A DNA stretch of 42,478 nucleotides from CAJXOW01 sp964421495 (GCA_964421495.1 CAYQXO010000010.1:1-42478); one strand, 5' to 3'. Positions 16,802-25,720 are shown, numbered from the stretch's first letter. The notes: generated by a model not told the origin, from the sequence alone. Made by a program: numbers and translations.

Positions 16802-17471
16802 GCTGAATCAGTTCCGGTTTGTCGTTTTGGGGTTTGTTGACTTCGTCGGTGACCCGGTAGGTGGCCATGTGAGTAATTTCGTCATAGGGTTGCAGCAGTC
16901 CCTGCAGTCGGTCAAGATCCTCTTGCCCGGGGTCCAGCCACGTTTCGTAATCCTGTTTTTTCAAAATAACCGGCATGCGATTGTGCAGGGGCTGAACGAG
17001 GGCATTGGCTTCGGTTGTGATGATCGTATAGGAATAGACTTCTTTCTGATTTTTGGGCGCCCAGCGCTCGAACAAGCCCGCAAATCCGATCAACTCTTCC
17101 GACAGCAATCGTATGTAGAAAGGCTGTTTTTTCTGTTCCTCGGTCTTCCACTCGTAAAATCCGTTTGCCGGGACAATGCAGCGGCGGTATTGGAACGGTT
17201 TTTTATAGGTTTTCTTCTCCTGGAGCGTTTCCGCCCGAGCGTTAATCATGTTATATCCCGTGTTTTCGTCGTCCGCCCACGGGGGAATCAGTCCCCACCG
17301 GTAGCCGGTGATCAGACGGTGACCGGCGTCACTGCGTACTATTACGGGATTTATGGTACCGGGAGCTATATTGTACCGGGATTCAAATAAATCTCCGCTG
17401 TTTTCCGTCTTGGCCTCAAAATGTTCTTCAATGTCCTCTTTGGGTGAGTGAAGGGTATATCTTCCACACAT
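16788..17471 (-). CDS. yedK: SOS response-associated peptidase YedK/HMCES-type (abasic-site DNA-protein crosslinker)
   Basis: SRAP proteins form a covalent link with abasic sites in single-stranded DNA through their second residue, protecting stalled forks. All expected residues are present in the 227-residue protein: C2 (MCGRYTL, exposed after Met removal), N34 in RYNIAP, E107 in ANGFYEWK and H163 in LHNRMPVIL. The RWGLIPPWA and NARAET motifs also match, so it looks active. The ATG at 17471 is fixed by the need for Cys at position 2. It overlaps the MscS gene by 14 bases at the 3' ends. No LexA-type box was recognised upstream. The symbol is taken from the E. coli homologue. Confidence 0.94.
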   Translation of the reverse strand: MCGRYTLHSPKEDIEEHFEAKTENSGDLFESRYNIAPGTINPVIVRSDAGHRLITGYRWGLIPPWADDENTGYNMINARAETLQEKKTYKKPFQYRRCIVPANGFYEWKTEEQKKQPFYIRLLSEELIGFAGLFERWAPKNQKEVYSYTIITTEANALVQPLHNRMPVILKKQDYETWLDPGQEDLDRLQGLLQPYDEITHMATYRVTDEVNKPQNDKPELIQPIPK

Positions 17472-17827
17472 ATTTTTACTATCCGTTTAAATAATGGTTA
17501 TCCTTTTTCTTTGTTTAACTGTTGTAAAATCTTCTTTAAAATATGAATTTTTGGCATTTTCTATAATGCTTCAAAAGAAGTGGTTCACTCTCATGCTGTA
17601 AAATTCCCGGTGCCTGGTCTTGTACGGTTGATTCATCTACGGAAAAAAGATAAAAGGGTGGGACGTTTAATAACATGAAGCAGGATTCGTCGTTGATACT
17701 AAGTGAGCAATGCGTTATAAAGATGAAGTTCTTATATTGAGGATCAGCCTTGAAGATGGCTGACTGTTGAAAATTGTGTGAGTTTTGAAAATGGAATTTT
17801 GAAACTGAAAAAGTGTGGAATTTAGCT
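17472..17827. other. Divergent intergenic region with no supported gene
   Basis: This AT-rich stretch separates the YedK-like gene (-) from the DEAD-box-like gene (+) and must hold both promoters. A small stem (TCAGCC...GGCTGA, about 17743-17761) and a near-tandem 14-base repeat (TTTTGAAAATGGAA then TTTTGAAACTGAAA, close to 17785-17812) are visible. Open frames across it on the minus strand show no family features and were not called. Confidence 0.5.
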
Positions 17828-19396
17828 GTGAGTACATTGACATTTGAGAAGATAAGTATCGATGAAGCAATTGTTAAAGGATTGCAGGATGTCGGATATA
17901 CGGAACCCACTCCTTTACAGAAGTCCGTAATACCTGTTGCACTGGAAAACCAGGATCTTATCGTGAAGGCGCGGTCAGGTATGGGGAAAAATGGTTCGTT
18001 TATCATTCCCGTACTCCAACGGTTGGCACGTTCGCCGGAGAAAAAAGGTACCCGCGCTCTGATATTGACGCCCGAGGTTGAGAGTGCACGGAAAATTGAC
18101 GAGATGATCTGGGCCATCGGCTATCATGCGCAGATAGAAAGTGCCGTGGTGGATATGGAGGGTGATGAAGAGAAACAGACCACCGCTGTAAAAGAGGAGC
18201 CTCCCGTCGTGGTGGCCAACCCGGGACGGCTGGAGCGCATTCTTTCTGAAAACCGGCTGGTGTTCAAGAACATTGAAATTCTGGTCATCGACGAAGCCGA
18301 TAAGATTGAAAAGATTGGAATCATATCCCAGGTGACTAAAATTCTGGAGCGTATAAGCGGAGAGCCCCAGACGCTGTTTTATTCGGCAGCATTTTCCGAA
18401 GACATCAAAAGCCTGGCTAAACGACCCGTAAAGGGCGAGGCGATTTATATCGGATTTGACGTTTTCAAAGATGTGGAAGAGCTTGATAAAGTGGAGAATA
18501 TAGGCCTGGAGGGCGATAAAAAAGAAAACGGTCGCGGTAAAAAGCAGGAAGCGGGATCGGCGGATAAAAAGAAAAAGTCCCAGGAATCCTCATCGGAACA
18601 AAAGAAGAAAGCGGGAAAAGAGAATAAGTCCAGGGACCGGAAAGACCACGAAGAAGATGAGTCGCCCTCTTATTTGAAGCAGATCAAACAGGGATATATA
18701 CATGTGCCGGGACGGGCCAAGATTTCGACTTTGATGACCCACCTGGAAAAATCCCCGGCGGATTCAACGGTTATCTTTACCGCCTCTAAACGAGGGACCG
18801 ACCGCCTGTTTAAAGTGTTCCGGAAGAATAATAAAAACGTGACGAGCGTATTCGGCAAGTTGTCCAAACGCAAGAAAGATGAAAGGCTGGAAGGTTTCAG
18901 GGAAGGGAATTATAACTACCTGATCGTTGCAGATTTGAAGGCTGATGAATTGGGAGTTGGCAAGGTCAAGCAGGTTATAAATTATGATGTCCCCAATGAA
19001 GTCGCCGATTACGTGGATCATGCCGGTATAGTCAACACGGACGGCAAGGGACAGGTGGTCTCCCTGGTGTCAAAGCAGGATCAGAATGATATTGAGGAAA
19101 TAAAGAAGAATGTATCTCCGTCACCCGAGGAATGGGATTTACCGGAGGAAGTGAAGGAGAAAAAAGATAAAAAGGAATCCGAAAAGAAAAAGAAAAACCG
19201 CAAGCAAAAGCGAAGATCTAAAAAGAAGCGTCCCCGCAGAGGGTCGGGTAAAGGCAAGAAGGGCAACCAGGATGATGGCCCGCAATTACCTCAACCCAGT
19301 TTTGAGAAACTCAGCGGGGGACGAAAAGGGCGTGAAGATAAAAAAGATGAAGAGTCGAAAGGCTTGATCGGCTTTGTTAAGAATCTCTTCAAATAA
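17828..19396 (+). CDS. DEAD-box RNA helicase-like protein with degenerate motifs
   Basis: The fold is that of a DEAD-box helicase, but many catalytic motifs are altered. The Q motif is fair (YTEPTPLQKSVIP, 24-36). Motif I reads ARSGMGKN (48-55), keeping the Lys but with Asn where Thr/Ser is expected. Motif Ia is TPEVESA instead of PTRELA. Motif II is a perfect DEAD (155-158). Motif III is SAA (186-188) rather than SAT. Motif V is ADLKADELGV instead of TDxAxRGxD. Motif VI is DHAGIVNTDG (about 397-406) in place of HRIGRTGR, so the arginine finger is lost. A Lys/Glu/Ser-rich linker (230-290) splits the two lobes and a Lys/Arg-rich tail (430-522) could bind RNA. ATP hydrolysis is doubtful. GTG at 17828 is used as start; an upstream in-frame GTG at 17813 is possible. 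Confidence 0.85.
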   Translation: MSTLTFEKISIDEAIVKGLQDVGYTEPTPLQKSVIPVALENQDLIVKARSGMGKNGSFIIPVLQRLARSPEKKGTRALILTPEVESARKIDEMIWAIGYHAQIESAVVDMEGDEEKQTTAVKEEPPVVVANPGRLERILSENRLVFKNIEILVIDEADKIEKIGIISQVTKILERISGEPQTLFYSAAFSEDIKSLAKRPVKGEAIYIGFDVFKDVEELDKVENIGLEGDKKENGRGKKQEAGSADKKKKSQESSSEQKKKAGKENKSRDRKDHEEDESPSYLKQIKQGYIHVPGRAKISTLMTHLEKSPADSTVIFTASKRGTDRLFKVFRKNNKNVTSVFGKLSKRKKDERLEGFREGNYNYLIVADLKADELGVGKVKQVINYDVPNEVADYVDHAGIVNTDGKGQVVSLVSKQDQNDIEEIKKNVSPSPEEWDLPEEVKEKKDKKESEKKKKNRKQKRRSKKKRPRRGSGKGKKGNQDDGPQLPQPSFEKLSGGRKGREDKKDEESKGLIGFVKNLFK

Positions 19397-19595
19397 AAGT
19401 GGTTCCCGGAGATGAGGCCCTGATGCAGTGTGGACTGTGAGTTTTGAGCAATCAACCTAATTGGGTAGAAATTTCTGCCAGACTTCTGGTATTGAGATGC
19501 TCTTATTCCATTACGTGAGTGTAACGGGAGGCAGGAAGGGTTTGCCGGGCAAGATCGGTTTTCTTGAACTTCGTTTCATGGAAGAAACCGCCTGT

Positions 19596-20828
19596 TTAGG
19601 CCTGGGCTTCCACTTCGGCTCCCCGGGCGAACACATAATCCTTGATAGCACTGAATGCTTCGAGGGTCTGTTCGATGTGCTCATCCGTATGATTGGCGGT
19701 TGGGATAAGCCGTAACAGCACGGTGCCTTTCGGTACTACGGGATAAGCTACGCCGCTGACAAACACCCCGTGTTCTTCCCGCATTTTGCGCATAATATCG
19801 ATGCAGAGATCCGTGCTGCCCTGGGTGAGAACGGGGGTCACCGGACTTTCAGAAGGGAGAACGTTATACCCGATATCTCGCAGTCCCTTTCGCAATTTAA
19901 GGGTGTTGTCCCAAAGTTGCTCGCGCCATTCGGGATGTTCCTCAATCAGTTTTAATCGTTCACGAGCCGAGTCGACAATGGGTAGTGGCAGGGACTTGGC
20001 AAAAATCTGACTGCGTACATTGGCCTTTAAAAATTCAACCACACGAGGTTCGGTAGCCACGAACGCCCCGATCAGGGCCACGGCCTTTGCAAAGGTTCCA
20101 AAATAAATATCGATTTCATCCTGAATGCCAAGATGCGTCCCGGTCCCCGAGCCGTCTTCGCCCATGGTACCAAAACCGTGCGCATCGTCTACCAGCAGGC
20201 GAAAATCGTATTTATCCTTGAGGGCTACGATCTCTCTCAGCTTGCCCAGATCGCCTGTCATGCCGTAAACGCCCTCGGTAACTACCAGGATCGAGGAATT
20301 GCTACCGGCATTGCGCTGAGCGCGTGCCAGTTGTTTTTCAAGGCTCTCAATGTCATTATGCTTGAAAACCGATTTATCCCCCATCGCCAGTTGCTTGCCG
20401 TCGACGATGCAGGCGTGACTCAATTCGTCGTAGATGAGAAAATCGTTGCGGTCAACCAGGGCATGAATAATGCTCATAATCCCCTGGTACCCGTAATTCA
20501 ACAGAAAAGCGGAAGGCTTGTGCTCGAATTCGGCCAGTTCATCTTCCAGCGCTTCATGGGCGTCGGAATTACCGGTCATGAGTCGCGCACCCATGGGAGT
20601 GCTGTAGCCGTGGGTTCGGGCGGCCTCGGTATCAACATCTCTGATATGCGGATTGTTGGCAATACCGAGATAGTCATTTACGCTCCAGACCACTACCTCG
20701 TTACCGTTGAAACGCATGGTGGGTCCAATGGGACCTTCCAGCTTGGGATATGTATAGTAGCCGTACCCGTCGGAAGTATATTCGCCTAGAGGACCGGGTC
20801 GTCCTTCGAGCTTTTCAAAAAGATCCAT
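19596..20828 (-). CDS. Alpha-oxoamine synthase family PLP enzyme (KBL/BioF/serine palmitoyltransferase-like)
   Basis: Enzymes of this family condense an amino acid with an acyl thioester and release CO2. The 410-residue protein shows the whole fold: NDYLGIANNP, GYSTPMGARLMTGN, DELSHACIVDG with the PLP-stacking H138, VDDAHGFGTMGEDG with D214 and H217, and the Schiff-base lysine K248 in GTFAKAVALIGAF. The Phe/Ala-rich lysine site is closer to serine palmitoyltransferase and its relatives than to BioF, and no biotin genes are nearby. Candidate products are 2-amino-3-oxobutyrate, a sphingoid base, or the sulfonolipid precursor made from cysteate. The substrate cannot be read from sequence alone. 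The gene converges with the DEAD-box-like gene, with a 199-bp gap in which I see no clear terminator. Confidence 0.82.
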   Translation of the reverse strand: MDLFEKLEGRPGPLGEYTSDGYGYYTYPKLEGPIGPTMRFNGNEVVVWSVNDYLGIANNPHIRDVDTEAARTHGYSTPMGARLMTGNSDAHEALEDELAEFEHKPSAFLLNYGYQGIMSIIHALVDRNDFLIYDELSHACIVDGKQLAMGDKSVFKHNDIESLEKQLARAQRNAGSNSSILVVTEGVYGMTGDLGKLREIVALKDKYDFRLLVDDAHGFGTMGEDGSGTGTHLGIQDEIDIYFGTFAKAVALIGAFVATEPRVVEFLKANVRSQIFAKSLPLPIVDSARERLKLIEEHPEWREQLWDNTLKLRKGLRDIGYNVLPSESPVTPVLTQGSTDLCIDIMRKMREEHGVFVSGVAYPVVPKGTVLLRLIPTANHTDEHIEQTLEAFSAIKDYVFARGAEVEAQA

Positions 20829-20873
20829 GTGAATGAGAAATTCCCTGCTTTTCGTTAGTAAAAAACCGTTAGT

Positions 20874-20951
20874 GGGAGTCTGTCAAACTTTCCAGAAGGT
20901 GCTTTAAAAAAACTCTTTTTCGCTGTGATCCGGAAAATTCGACAGACTGCC
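20874..20951. repeat. 78-bp inverted-repeat element of the GAGTCTGTCRAAC family
   Basis: The left end (20874-20896) and the reverse complement of the right end (20929-20951) match at about 19 of 23 bases. The left end GGGAGTCTGTCAAACTTT also matches one side of the repeats at 25721 and 34499. It lies just upstream of the oxoamine synthase gene, within the 627-bp divergent gap. Confidence 0.7.
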
Positions 20952-21455
20952 AGACGGCTTCATATAGAATATGGAAAAAGTAAGCAAATTACTGATAAAC
21001 TCAAAAGGAGCTGCCACAAGTGCTAAGAGGTGTTGCTGTTGCAACTAATTTGTATAAGAAAACGTAAATTGGTTCATTTTAATGGCTCCTTCGTTAAGTC
21101 TGCACGAAGATAACATATACTATGACAGCTTTCAATTGTCAGTTGTATAAAATTGCTGTGTTCCCGGCATAATAGGATTTTTGTTCCTATATTTTTTATT
21201 TATTGACTGTTTTTTGGAGAGGGTGGGAAGAATATGATTGTTGTTCTGTATACGGGGCTGGAAGAAGCAGAAAGGGTTGTCGGACGAGATCGGTTCACCC
21301 GAAACCCATGAATGTATTAACAGGAAGGCTACGTTTCATAATAGAACTGCCATGAAGGCGTTCTGATGAGCAGGTGTTGCGAACGTTACGTGATTATATT
21401 ATAAAGTTAACACACACAGGAATGTTAAGTTAAATAAATTGGGTGCATAGCTGTT
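20952..21455. other. Intergenic region with no supported gene
   Basis: This is the remaining 504 bases of the divergent gap between the oxoamine synthase (-) and the M48 protease (+). An open frame of 25 codons (21234-21311) follows GGAGAGGGTGGGAAG, but it is too short and unlike any family to call. No tRNA or riboswitch fold was recognised. Confidence 0.5.
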
Positions 21456-22721
21456 ATGAACGTTTTTACCATTATTATTCTGGGGGCATTGCTGCTGGAG
21501 TTCGGGTTAAACCTGGCAGCGGACCTGTTGAATATCCGGCATCTGGATACGGATCTGCCTGATGAATTTTCTGATACGTATGATGAGGAAACCTATCGTC
21601 GATCCCAGCAATACACGATTACGAATACGAAATTTGGTCTGGTTACTTCCGCTTTTAACCTGGCGGTCGTGCTGGTTTTCTGGTTTGCCGGCGGATTCCA
21701 ATACCTGGATCAATGGGTGCGTTCTCTGGAATTGGCTTCGTTGTGGGACGGGCTAATCTACATCGGACTGCTGGGCATTTTCCGTATGCTGCTTTCCCTC
21801 CCGTTTAGCATCTATTCCACTTTTGTAATCGAAGAGCGATTTGGATTTAACCAGACCACGCCCAAAACCTTTGTCATGGATACCCTGAAGGGCCTAGGAC
21901 TGGGAATTGTGCTGGGAGGTCCCCTCCTGGCGGGCATTCTGGCTTTCTTTATGTATGGAGGGTCGTATGCCTGGATCTATGCGTGGGGAGTCGTTACGGC
22001 GTATACGCTGACGATGCAGTATATCGCCCCGAACTGGATCATGCCCCTGTTTAACAAGTTTGAGCCCCTGGAAGAGGGGGACCTGCGCGAGGCTATCGAA
22101 GATATGGCGGACAAAGCCAAATTCCCGTTGCAGGGCGTGTATGTAATGGACGGGTCCAAACGATCAAGCAAGTCGAACGCCTTTTTTACCGGGTTCGGAA
22201 AAAACAAGCGCATAGCGCTGTTTGATACGCTGATCGAAAAGCATGGTATTCGGGAACTGGTGGCTATCCTGGCCCATGAAATCGGTCATTATAAGAAAAA
22301 GCACATCCATAAAAACATGGTGCTCGGTATTTTGCAGACGGGCGTAATGTTTGGTTTGCTGTCGCTGTTCCTGGAAAGCAAGGGGCTGTTTGATGCGTTC
22401 TACGTTGAACAGATGTCCGTGTATGCCGGACTCATATTTTTTGGAATGCTGTACACGCCGATCGACATGATATTATCCTTCTTCATGCAGCTGCTGTCGC
22501 GCAAACACGAGTTCGAAGCGGATGCTTTTGCCGCCCGCTTGATCGAACATCCCGAAAACATGGTCCGGGCCCTGAAGCGCCTGTCAAAAGATAATTTGAG
22601 CAACCTGACTCCTCACCCGTTTTACGTCCGGTTAAACTATTCGCATCCGCCGGTATTGCAGCGCATAAAAGCTATTCGATCGTATAAATCGAGTCCCCGG
22701 GAACCGGCGGCCGGTGTCTGA
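21456..22721 (+). CDS. M48 family (Ste24/CAAX protease 1-like) membrane metallopeptidase
   Basis: This is an integral-membrane zinc protease. The first half has the multi-span CAAX-protease N-terminal domain, with STFVIEERFGFNQTTPKTF and the family's IAPNWIMPLFNKFEPLEEG. The catalytic half has HEIGH at 274-278 in LAHEIGHYKKKH, and the third zinc ligand is probably E354 in SRKHEFEADAFAARL. The NKRIALFDTLI strand before the HEXXH is also typical. At 421 residues it matches Ste24-type proteins. Bacteria lack prenylated CAAX substrates, so the likely role is membrane-protein quality control, which is inference. No Shine-Dalgarno sequence is visible at the ATG. The last codons and stop fall in a GTCTGACAGACTGC sequence that resembles the core of the dispersed repeats. 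Confidence 0.92.
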   Translation: MNVFTIIILGALLLEFGLNLAADLLNIRHLDTDLPDEFSDTYDEETYRRSQQYTITNTKFGLVTSAFNLAVVLVFWFAGGFQYLDQWVRSLELASLWDGLIYIGLLGIFRMLLSLPFSIYSTFVIEERFGFNQTTPKTFVMDTLKGLGLGIVLGGPLLAGILAFFMYGGSYAWIYAWGVVTAYTLTMQYIAPNWIMPLFNKFEPLEEGDLREAIEDMADKAKFPLQGVYVMDGSKRSSKSNAFFTGFGKNKRIALFDTLIEKHGIRELVAILAHEIGHYKKKHIHKNMVLGILQTGVMFGLLSLFLESKGLFDAFYVEQMSVYAGLIFFGMLYTPIDMILSFFMQLLSRKHEFEADAFAARLIEHPENMVRALKRLSKDNLSNLTPHPFYVRLNYSHPPVLQRIKAIRSYKSSPREPAAGV

Positions 22722-22810
22722 CAGACTGCTATCTTATATTAGATCTATATTTAAAGATAAGTACTTGAATATCAGGGACATAGCGTCACAAATCAATTTC
22801 TCTTGTGAGC

Positions 22811-22846
22811 TCAGAGCGAAGCGTCACCCACGAAGTGAAATCCGGG
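22811..22846 (+). repeat. Dispersed repeat of the CACGAAGTGAAA family
   Basis: The segment contains GAGCGAAGCGTCACCC then ACGAAGTGAAATCCGGG and runs to within one base of the spmB stop codon. It matches the minus-strand copy at 15081-15150 and the copies at 29047 and 37378. Like them it lies at a junction where two genes converge, here the M48 protease and spmB. Confidence 0.7.
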
Positions 22847-23371
22847 TTAGCCGAACAGCCAGTAACAGAAACCCACGGCGGCTATGATGCCGGCCAGATC
22901 CGCAATCAATCCGGCCTGGACGGCGTAGCTGGTCTTGCGGATGTTGACGGCTCCAAAGTAAACGGCCAGTACGTAAAAGGTGGTTTCGGTGGACCCGAAC
23001 ATGGTGGCGGCCATTTTAACCAGGATGGAATCCTCCCCGTAATTGTTAATCATATCGGCCAACACGCCCAGCGAGCCGCTGCCCGTCAGGGGACGGAACA
23101 CGGCCATGGGAAGCACCTCGGCCGGGAAGCCGACCAGGCCCAGCACGGGGTCGAGCAGACTTATGAACCAGTCCATTGCCCCGCTGGCGCGAAACATGCC
23201 GATTGCAAACAAAATAGCCACCAGATAGGGAATAATACGGACTCCGATATCGAATCCCTCTTTGGCACCCTCTACGAATACCTCGTAAACCTTGACCTTT
23301 TTGATGAGTCCGTATAGCGGAAAGAGAACGATCAGGATCGGCAATATGAATACGGAAATGGTCTCAAGCAT
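22847..23371 (-). CDS. spmB: Spore maturation protein B-like membrane protein (nucleoside-recognition/Gate domain)
   Basis: The 174-residue protein is highly hydrophobic, with about five membrane segments. It shows the SpmB pattern FVEGAKEGFDIGVRIIPYLV, AVFRPLTGSGSLG and MAATMFGSTETTFYVLAVYFG. In Bacillus and Clostridium SpmA and SpmB affect spore core dehydration. Homologues are widespread in non-sporulating bacteria, where their role is unknown and may be transport. It starts 12 bases after the spmA stop, so the two genes form an operon and the proteins probably form one complex. No sporulation genes are seen here. Confidence 0.9.
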   Translation of the reverse strand: MLETISVFILPILIVLFPLYGLIKKVKVYEVFVEGAKEGFDIGVRIIPYLVAILFAIGMFRASGAMDWFISLLDPVLGLVGFPAEVLPMAVFRPLTGSGSLGVLADMINNYGEDSILVKMAATMFGSTETTFYVLAVYFGAVNIRKTSYAVQAGLIADLAGIIAAVGFCYWLFG

Positions 23372-23383
23372 AAGTAGGCAGCG

Positions 23384-24292
23384 TTAAGAATTTGTTTTAT
23401 TACGATGACGATAGGCCAGCCATTTGGCGGCAGCTATGCCCACCACCGTTGAGACGGAGGTGGCGAGGATAATGGCTATCATGATCTGGTTGACTTCGGT
23501 GCCCATCAGGGCCAGCAGGGTGACCGGCGGAAGCAGTTGAACGCTGGACGTGTTAATGGCCAGGAACATGCACATGGCATCGGTCGCTTTTTCGCGGTTT
23601 TCATTGAGCTTCTGCAATTCCTCCATCGCTTTTATGCCCAGCGGCGTGGCGGCGTTGCCCAAACCCAGTACGTTGGCGGCCAGGTTCAGGCTGATAGCTC
23701 CGTAGGCCGGGTGATCGCGGGGGATGTCTGGAAATAGAAACTTCAGGACCGGTTGAACGGCACGATTGAGTACCTGGATAAGTCCGCTCTTCTCGGCGAT
23801 TTTCATCAAGCCCAGCCATAAAGCCATCAATCCGATCAGGCCGATCACCAGATCCACGGCGAATTCGGCCATATTGAAAGCCGCTTCCGTAATGGCCCTC
23901 ATTTTGACGAATTTGACCTCGGGAAGCATGATTTGGGTTTCCCCGTTCCCGTAATTGGCCTGAACAATGGAAGCACGCAGGGTATCCTTGTTGTCGGACG
24001 ATTGATTTTCAGCCACTTTTTGCCAGAGCGGGGGAAGCTGCGGATTAACCGGAATGATAAGCTCGGATTGCTGCCGGCTGGGTCGCCACGTGGCCCGGAA
24101 GGTGGTGTCGATGCCCGGAATCCGGTAAGAAACCGGTCGTTTCCTTTCGGGTTCCCGGTTGTCAGGGAAGTCGACCTGGATCGGTTTGGGAGTTCCGTTT
24201 TTATAAGTATTATTGATCAGATCATAACTGTCCTGAACCGTGGCAAACAGCAAGCTCAGTATAATGAGCCCGGCCCATATATAATTTAGCAT
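23384..24292 (-). CDS. spmA: Spore maturation protein A-like membrane protein with extracytoplasmic insert
   Basis: This is the partner of SpmB and the first gene of the pair. The SpmA hallmark NLAANVLGLGNAATPLGIKA lies at about 203-222, with NTSSVQLLPPVTLLAL and several membrane segments after it. Bacillus SpmA is about 196 residues, whereas this protein has 302. The difference is mainly an insert between the first membrane helix (1-20) and the second (about 135-162). It is polar (DNREPERKRPVSYRIPG, PSRQQSELIIPVNPQLP) and probably lies outside the inner membrane. No function is known for it. The upstream gap (24293-24461) separates it from the divergent Cys/Met-metabolism gene and holds a partial GTCCGACAG repeat core. 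Confidence 0.9.
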   Translation of the reverse strand: MLNYIWAGLIILSLLFATVQDSYDLINNTYKNGTPKPIQVDFPDNREPERKRPVSYRIPGIDTTFRATWRPSRQQSELIIPVNPQLPPLWQKVAENQSSDNKDTLRASIVQANYGNGETQIMLPEVKFVKMRAITEAAFNMAEFAVDLVIGLIGLMALWLGLMKIAEKSGLIQVLNRAVQPVLKFLFPDIPRDHPAYGAISLNLAANVLGLGNAATPLGIKAMEELQKLNENREKATDAMCMFLAINTSSVQLLPPVTLLALMGTEVNQIMIAIILATSVSTVVGIAAAKWLAYRHRNKTNS

Positions 24293-24461
24293 CGGTCGGG
24301 ATCTATTTTATTTATGTGCATTATTTATTAGGATAAAAGGTAACACCTCGATTATCCGTAAAGTCCGACAGCCTCTCATTAAGTATAGTAATTCGCAGGC
24401 ATGAGTACATAAAAACTTGACGATTAATTTCTATATCCGAAAAATCCAAAAGCGGTAATTT

Positions 24462-25583
24462 ATGAAACAGGAAACAATTGCGATACACAGCGGACTCGAA
24501 CCCGAAGCGGCTCACCGGGATGTGGTTCCTCCCATCCATAAAAGTACGATCTTTGAACACGGCGGGGAGGACGCGTCCGGCAGTTGGACGTATACCCGCA
24601 ACGGTAATCCGAACAGGCGGCAGTTGGAACAACAGTTGACGAACCTGGAAAACGGAGAGGATGCCGCCGCTTTTTCATCCGGCGTGGCCGCTACTTCGGC
24701 GGTGTTTCAGGCACTCGATCCCGGCGATCACGTTCTGGCGCCGAATGACGTGTATCACGGCACCCGCCAGCTGTTAAATGAGGTGATGGTCCGGTGGGGA
24801 CTGGAGGTTGATTATGTGGATATGACCGATCTCGCGGCCATTGAGGACGGTATTAGGGAAAATACCCGGCTGTTGTGGGTGGAAACTCCATCCAACCCGA
24901 TGCTGTTGATTACGGATATTGCCTCCGTATGTGAATTGGCGGGTGAAGGTGCGGCGGTGTGCGTGGACAACACCTGGCCCACGCCGGTAAATCAGCGTCC
25001 CCTGGAAATGGGAGCCGAACTCGTGGTCCATTCCACCACGAAATATCTCGGCGGACACAGTGATCTGCTGGGGGGTGCCGTGATCACGCGTGACCAAAAC
25101 GAGCTTTTTAAACGCGTTCGGGATATTCAGGGTATAGCAGGGGCGGTGCCCTCGCCCTCTGATTGCTGGCTTCTTAGCCGGAGTATTCGCACGTTGCCCT
25201 ATCGTGTGCGTGCACATAATGACAACGCACGGCAAATCGCCGGGTTTTTAGAAGAGCACGAACGGGTAAAGAAGGTGTATTATCCCGGTCTGTCTTCCCA
25301 TGAGGGATACGAGCTGGTCGAGAAGCAAATGAAGGGAGCCGGCGGTATGATCTCTTTTTTAGTGGATGGGACAGAGGCGCACACCAGGGAAGTGGTGGAG
25401 AACAGCAAATTGATTACTCCGGCAACCAGTCTGGGGGGTGTGGAGTCCACCTGGGAACATCGGCTGAGCAGCGAAGGAGAGGATTCGCAGACTCCGGCTA
25501 ATTTGATTCGGATCAGTGTGGGATTGGAACATCCATCGGATATCAAGGATGATTTGAGCCGCGCATTATCAATACTTACGTGA
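24462..25583 (+). CDS. Trans-sulfuration (Cys/Met metabolism) PLP-dependent enzyme
   Basis: The protein belongs to the cystathionine gamma-synthase / beta-lyase / gamma-lyase family. It starts with the typical METIAIHSG-like KQETIAIHSGLEP. It then shows YTRNGNPNRRQLE, the glycine loop FSSGVAATSAV, WVETPSNPML, the PLP aspartate region VDNTWPTP (D169) and the Schiff-base lysine K194 in VHSTTKYLGGHSD. The C-terminal SLGGVESTWEHR and NLIRISVGLEHPSDI are intact. At 373 residues it has family length. Motifs do not decide between synthase and lyase; a cystathionine gamma-synthase or lyase is most likely. It is a single gene, divergent from spmA, and no SAM riboswitch was recognised upstream. Confidence 0.92.
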   Translation: MKQETIAIHSGLEPEAAHRDVVPPIHKSTIFEHGGEDASGSWTYTRNGNPNRRQLEQQLTNLENGEDAAAFSSGVAATSAVFQALDPGDHVLAPNDVYHGTRQLLNEVMVRWGLEVDYVDMTDLAAIEDGIRENTRLLWVETPSNPMLLITDIASVCELAGEGAAVCVDNTWPTPVNQRPLEMGAELVVHSTTKYLGGHSDLLGGAVITRDQNELFKRVRDIQGIAGAVPSPSDCWLLSRSIRTLPYRVRAHNDNARQIAGFLEEHERVKKVYYPGLSSHEGYELVEKQMKGAGGMISFLVDGTEAHTREVVENSKLITPATSLGGVESTWEHRLSSEGEDSQTPANLIRISVGLEHPSDIKDDLSRALSILT

Positions 25584-25720
25584 CTCGCTTTCTTATCAAG
25601 GTCTCTCTACGGCCTTGCCAGTGCGAAAGAGGTGGAGTAGTTCTGCCTGTTTTGTTTGTTTGCAGATTGTTATTTTTAACTTATGTTACATATTTGCAGG
25701 CCGATAATGTTTGCTAGGAA

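Noticed and set aside
17536..18117. Minus-strand frame across the YedK-DEAD-box gap
   Set aside because: Its 5' half lies opposite the conserved N-terminus of the DEAD-box-like protein and it shows no family features.
21234..21311. 25-codon open frame after a purine-rich GGAGAGGGTGGGAAG
   Set aside because: Too short, with no recognisable family; the purine-rich stretch is not positioned convincingly. Not called as a gene.
24293..24461. SAM riboswitch or T-box before the Cys/Met enzyme gene
   Set aside because: No conserved riboswitch core or kink-turn sequence could be recognised; only a partial dispersed-repeat core is present.
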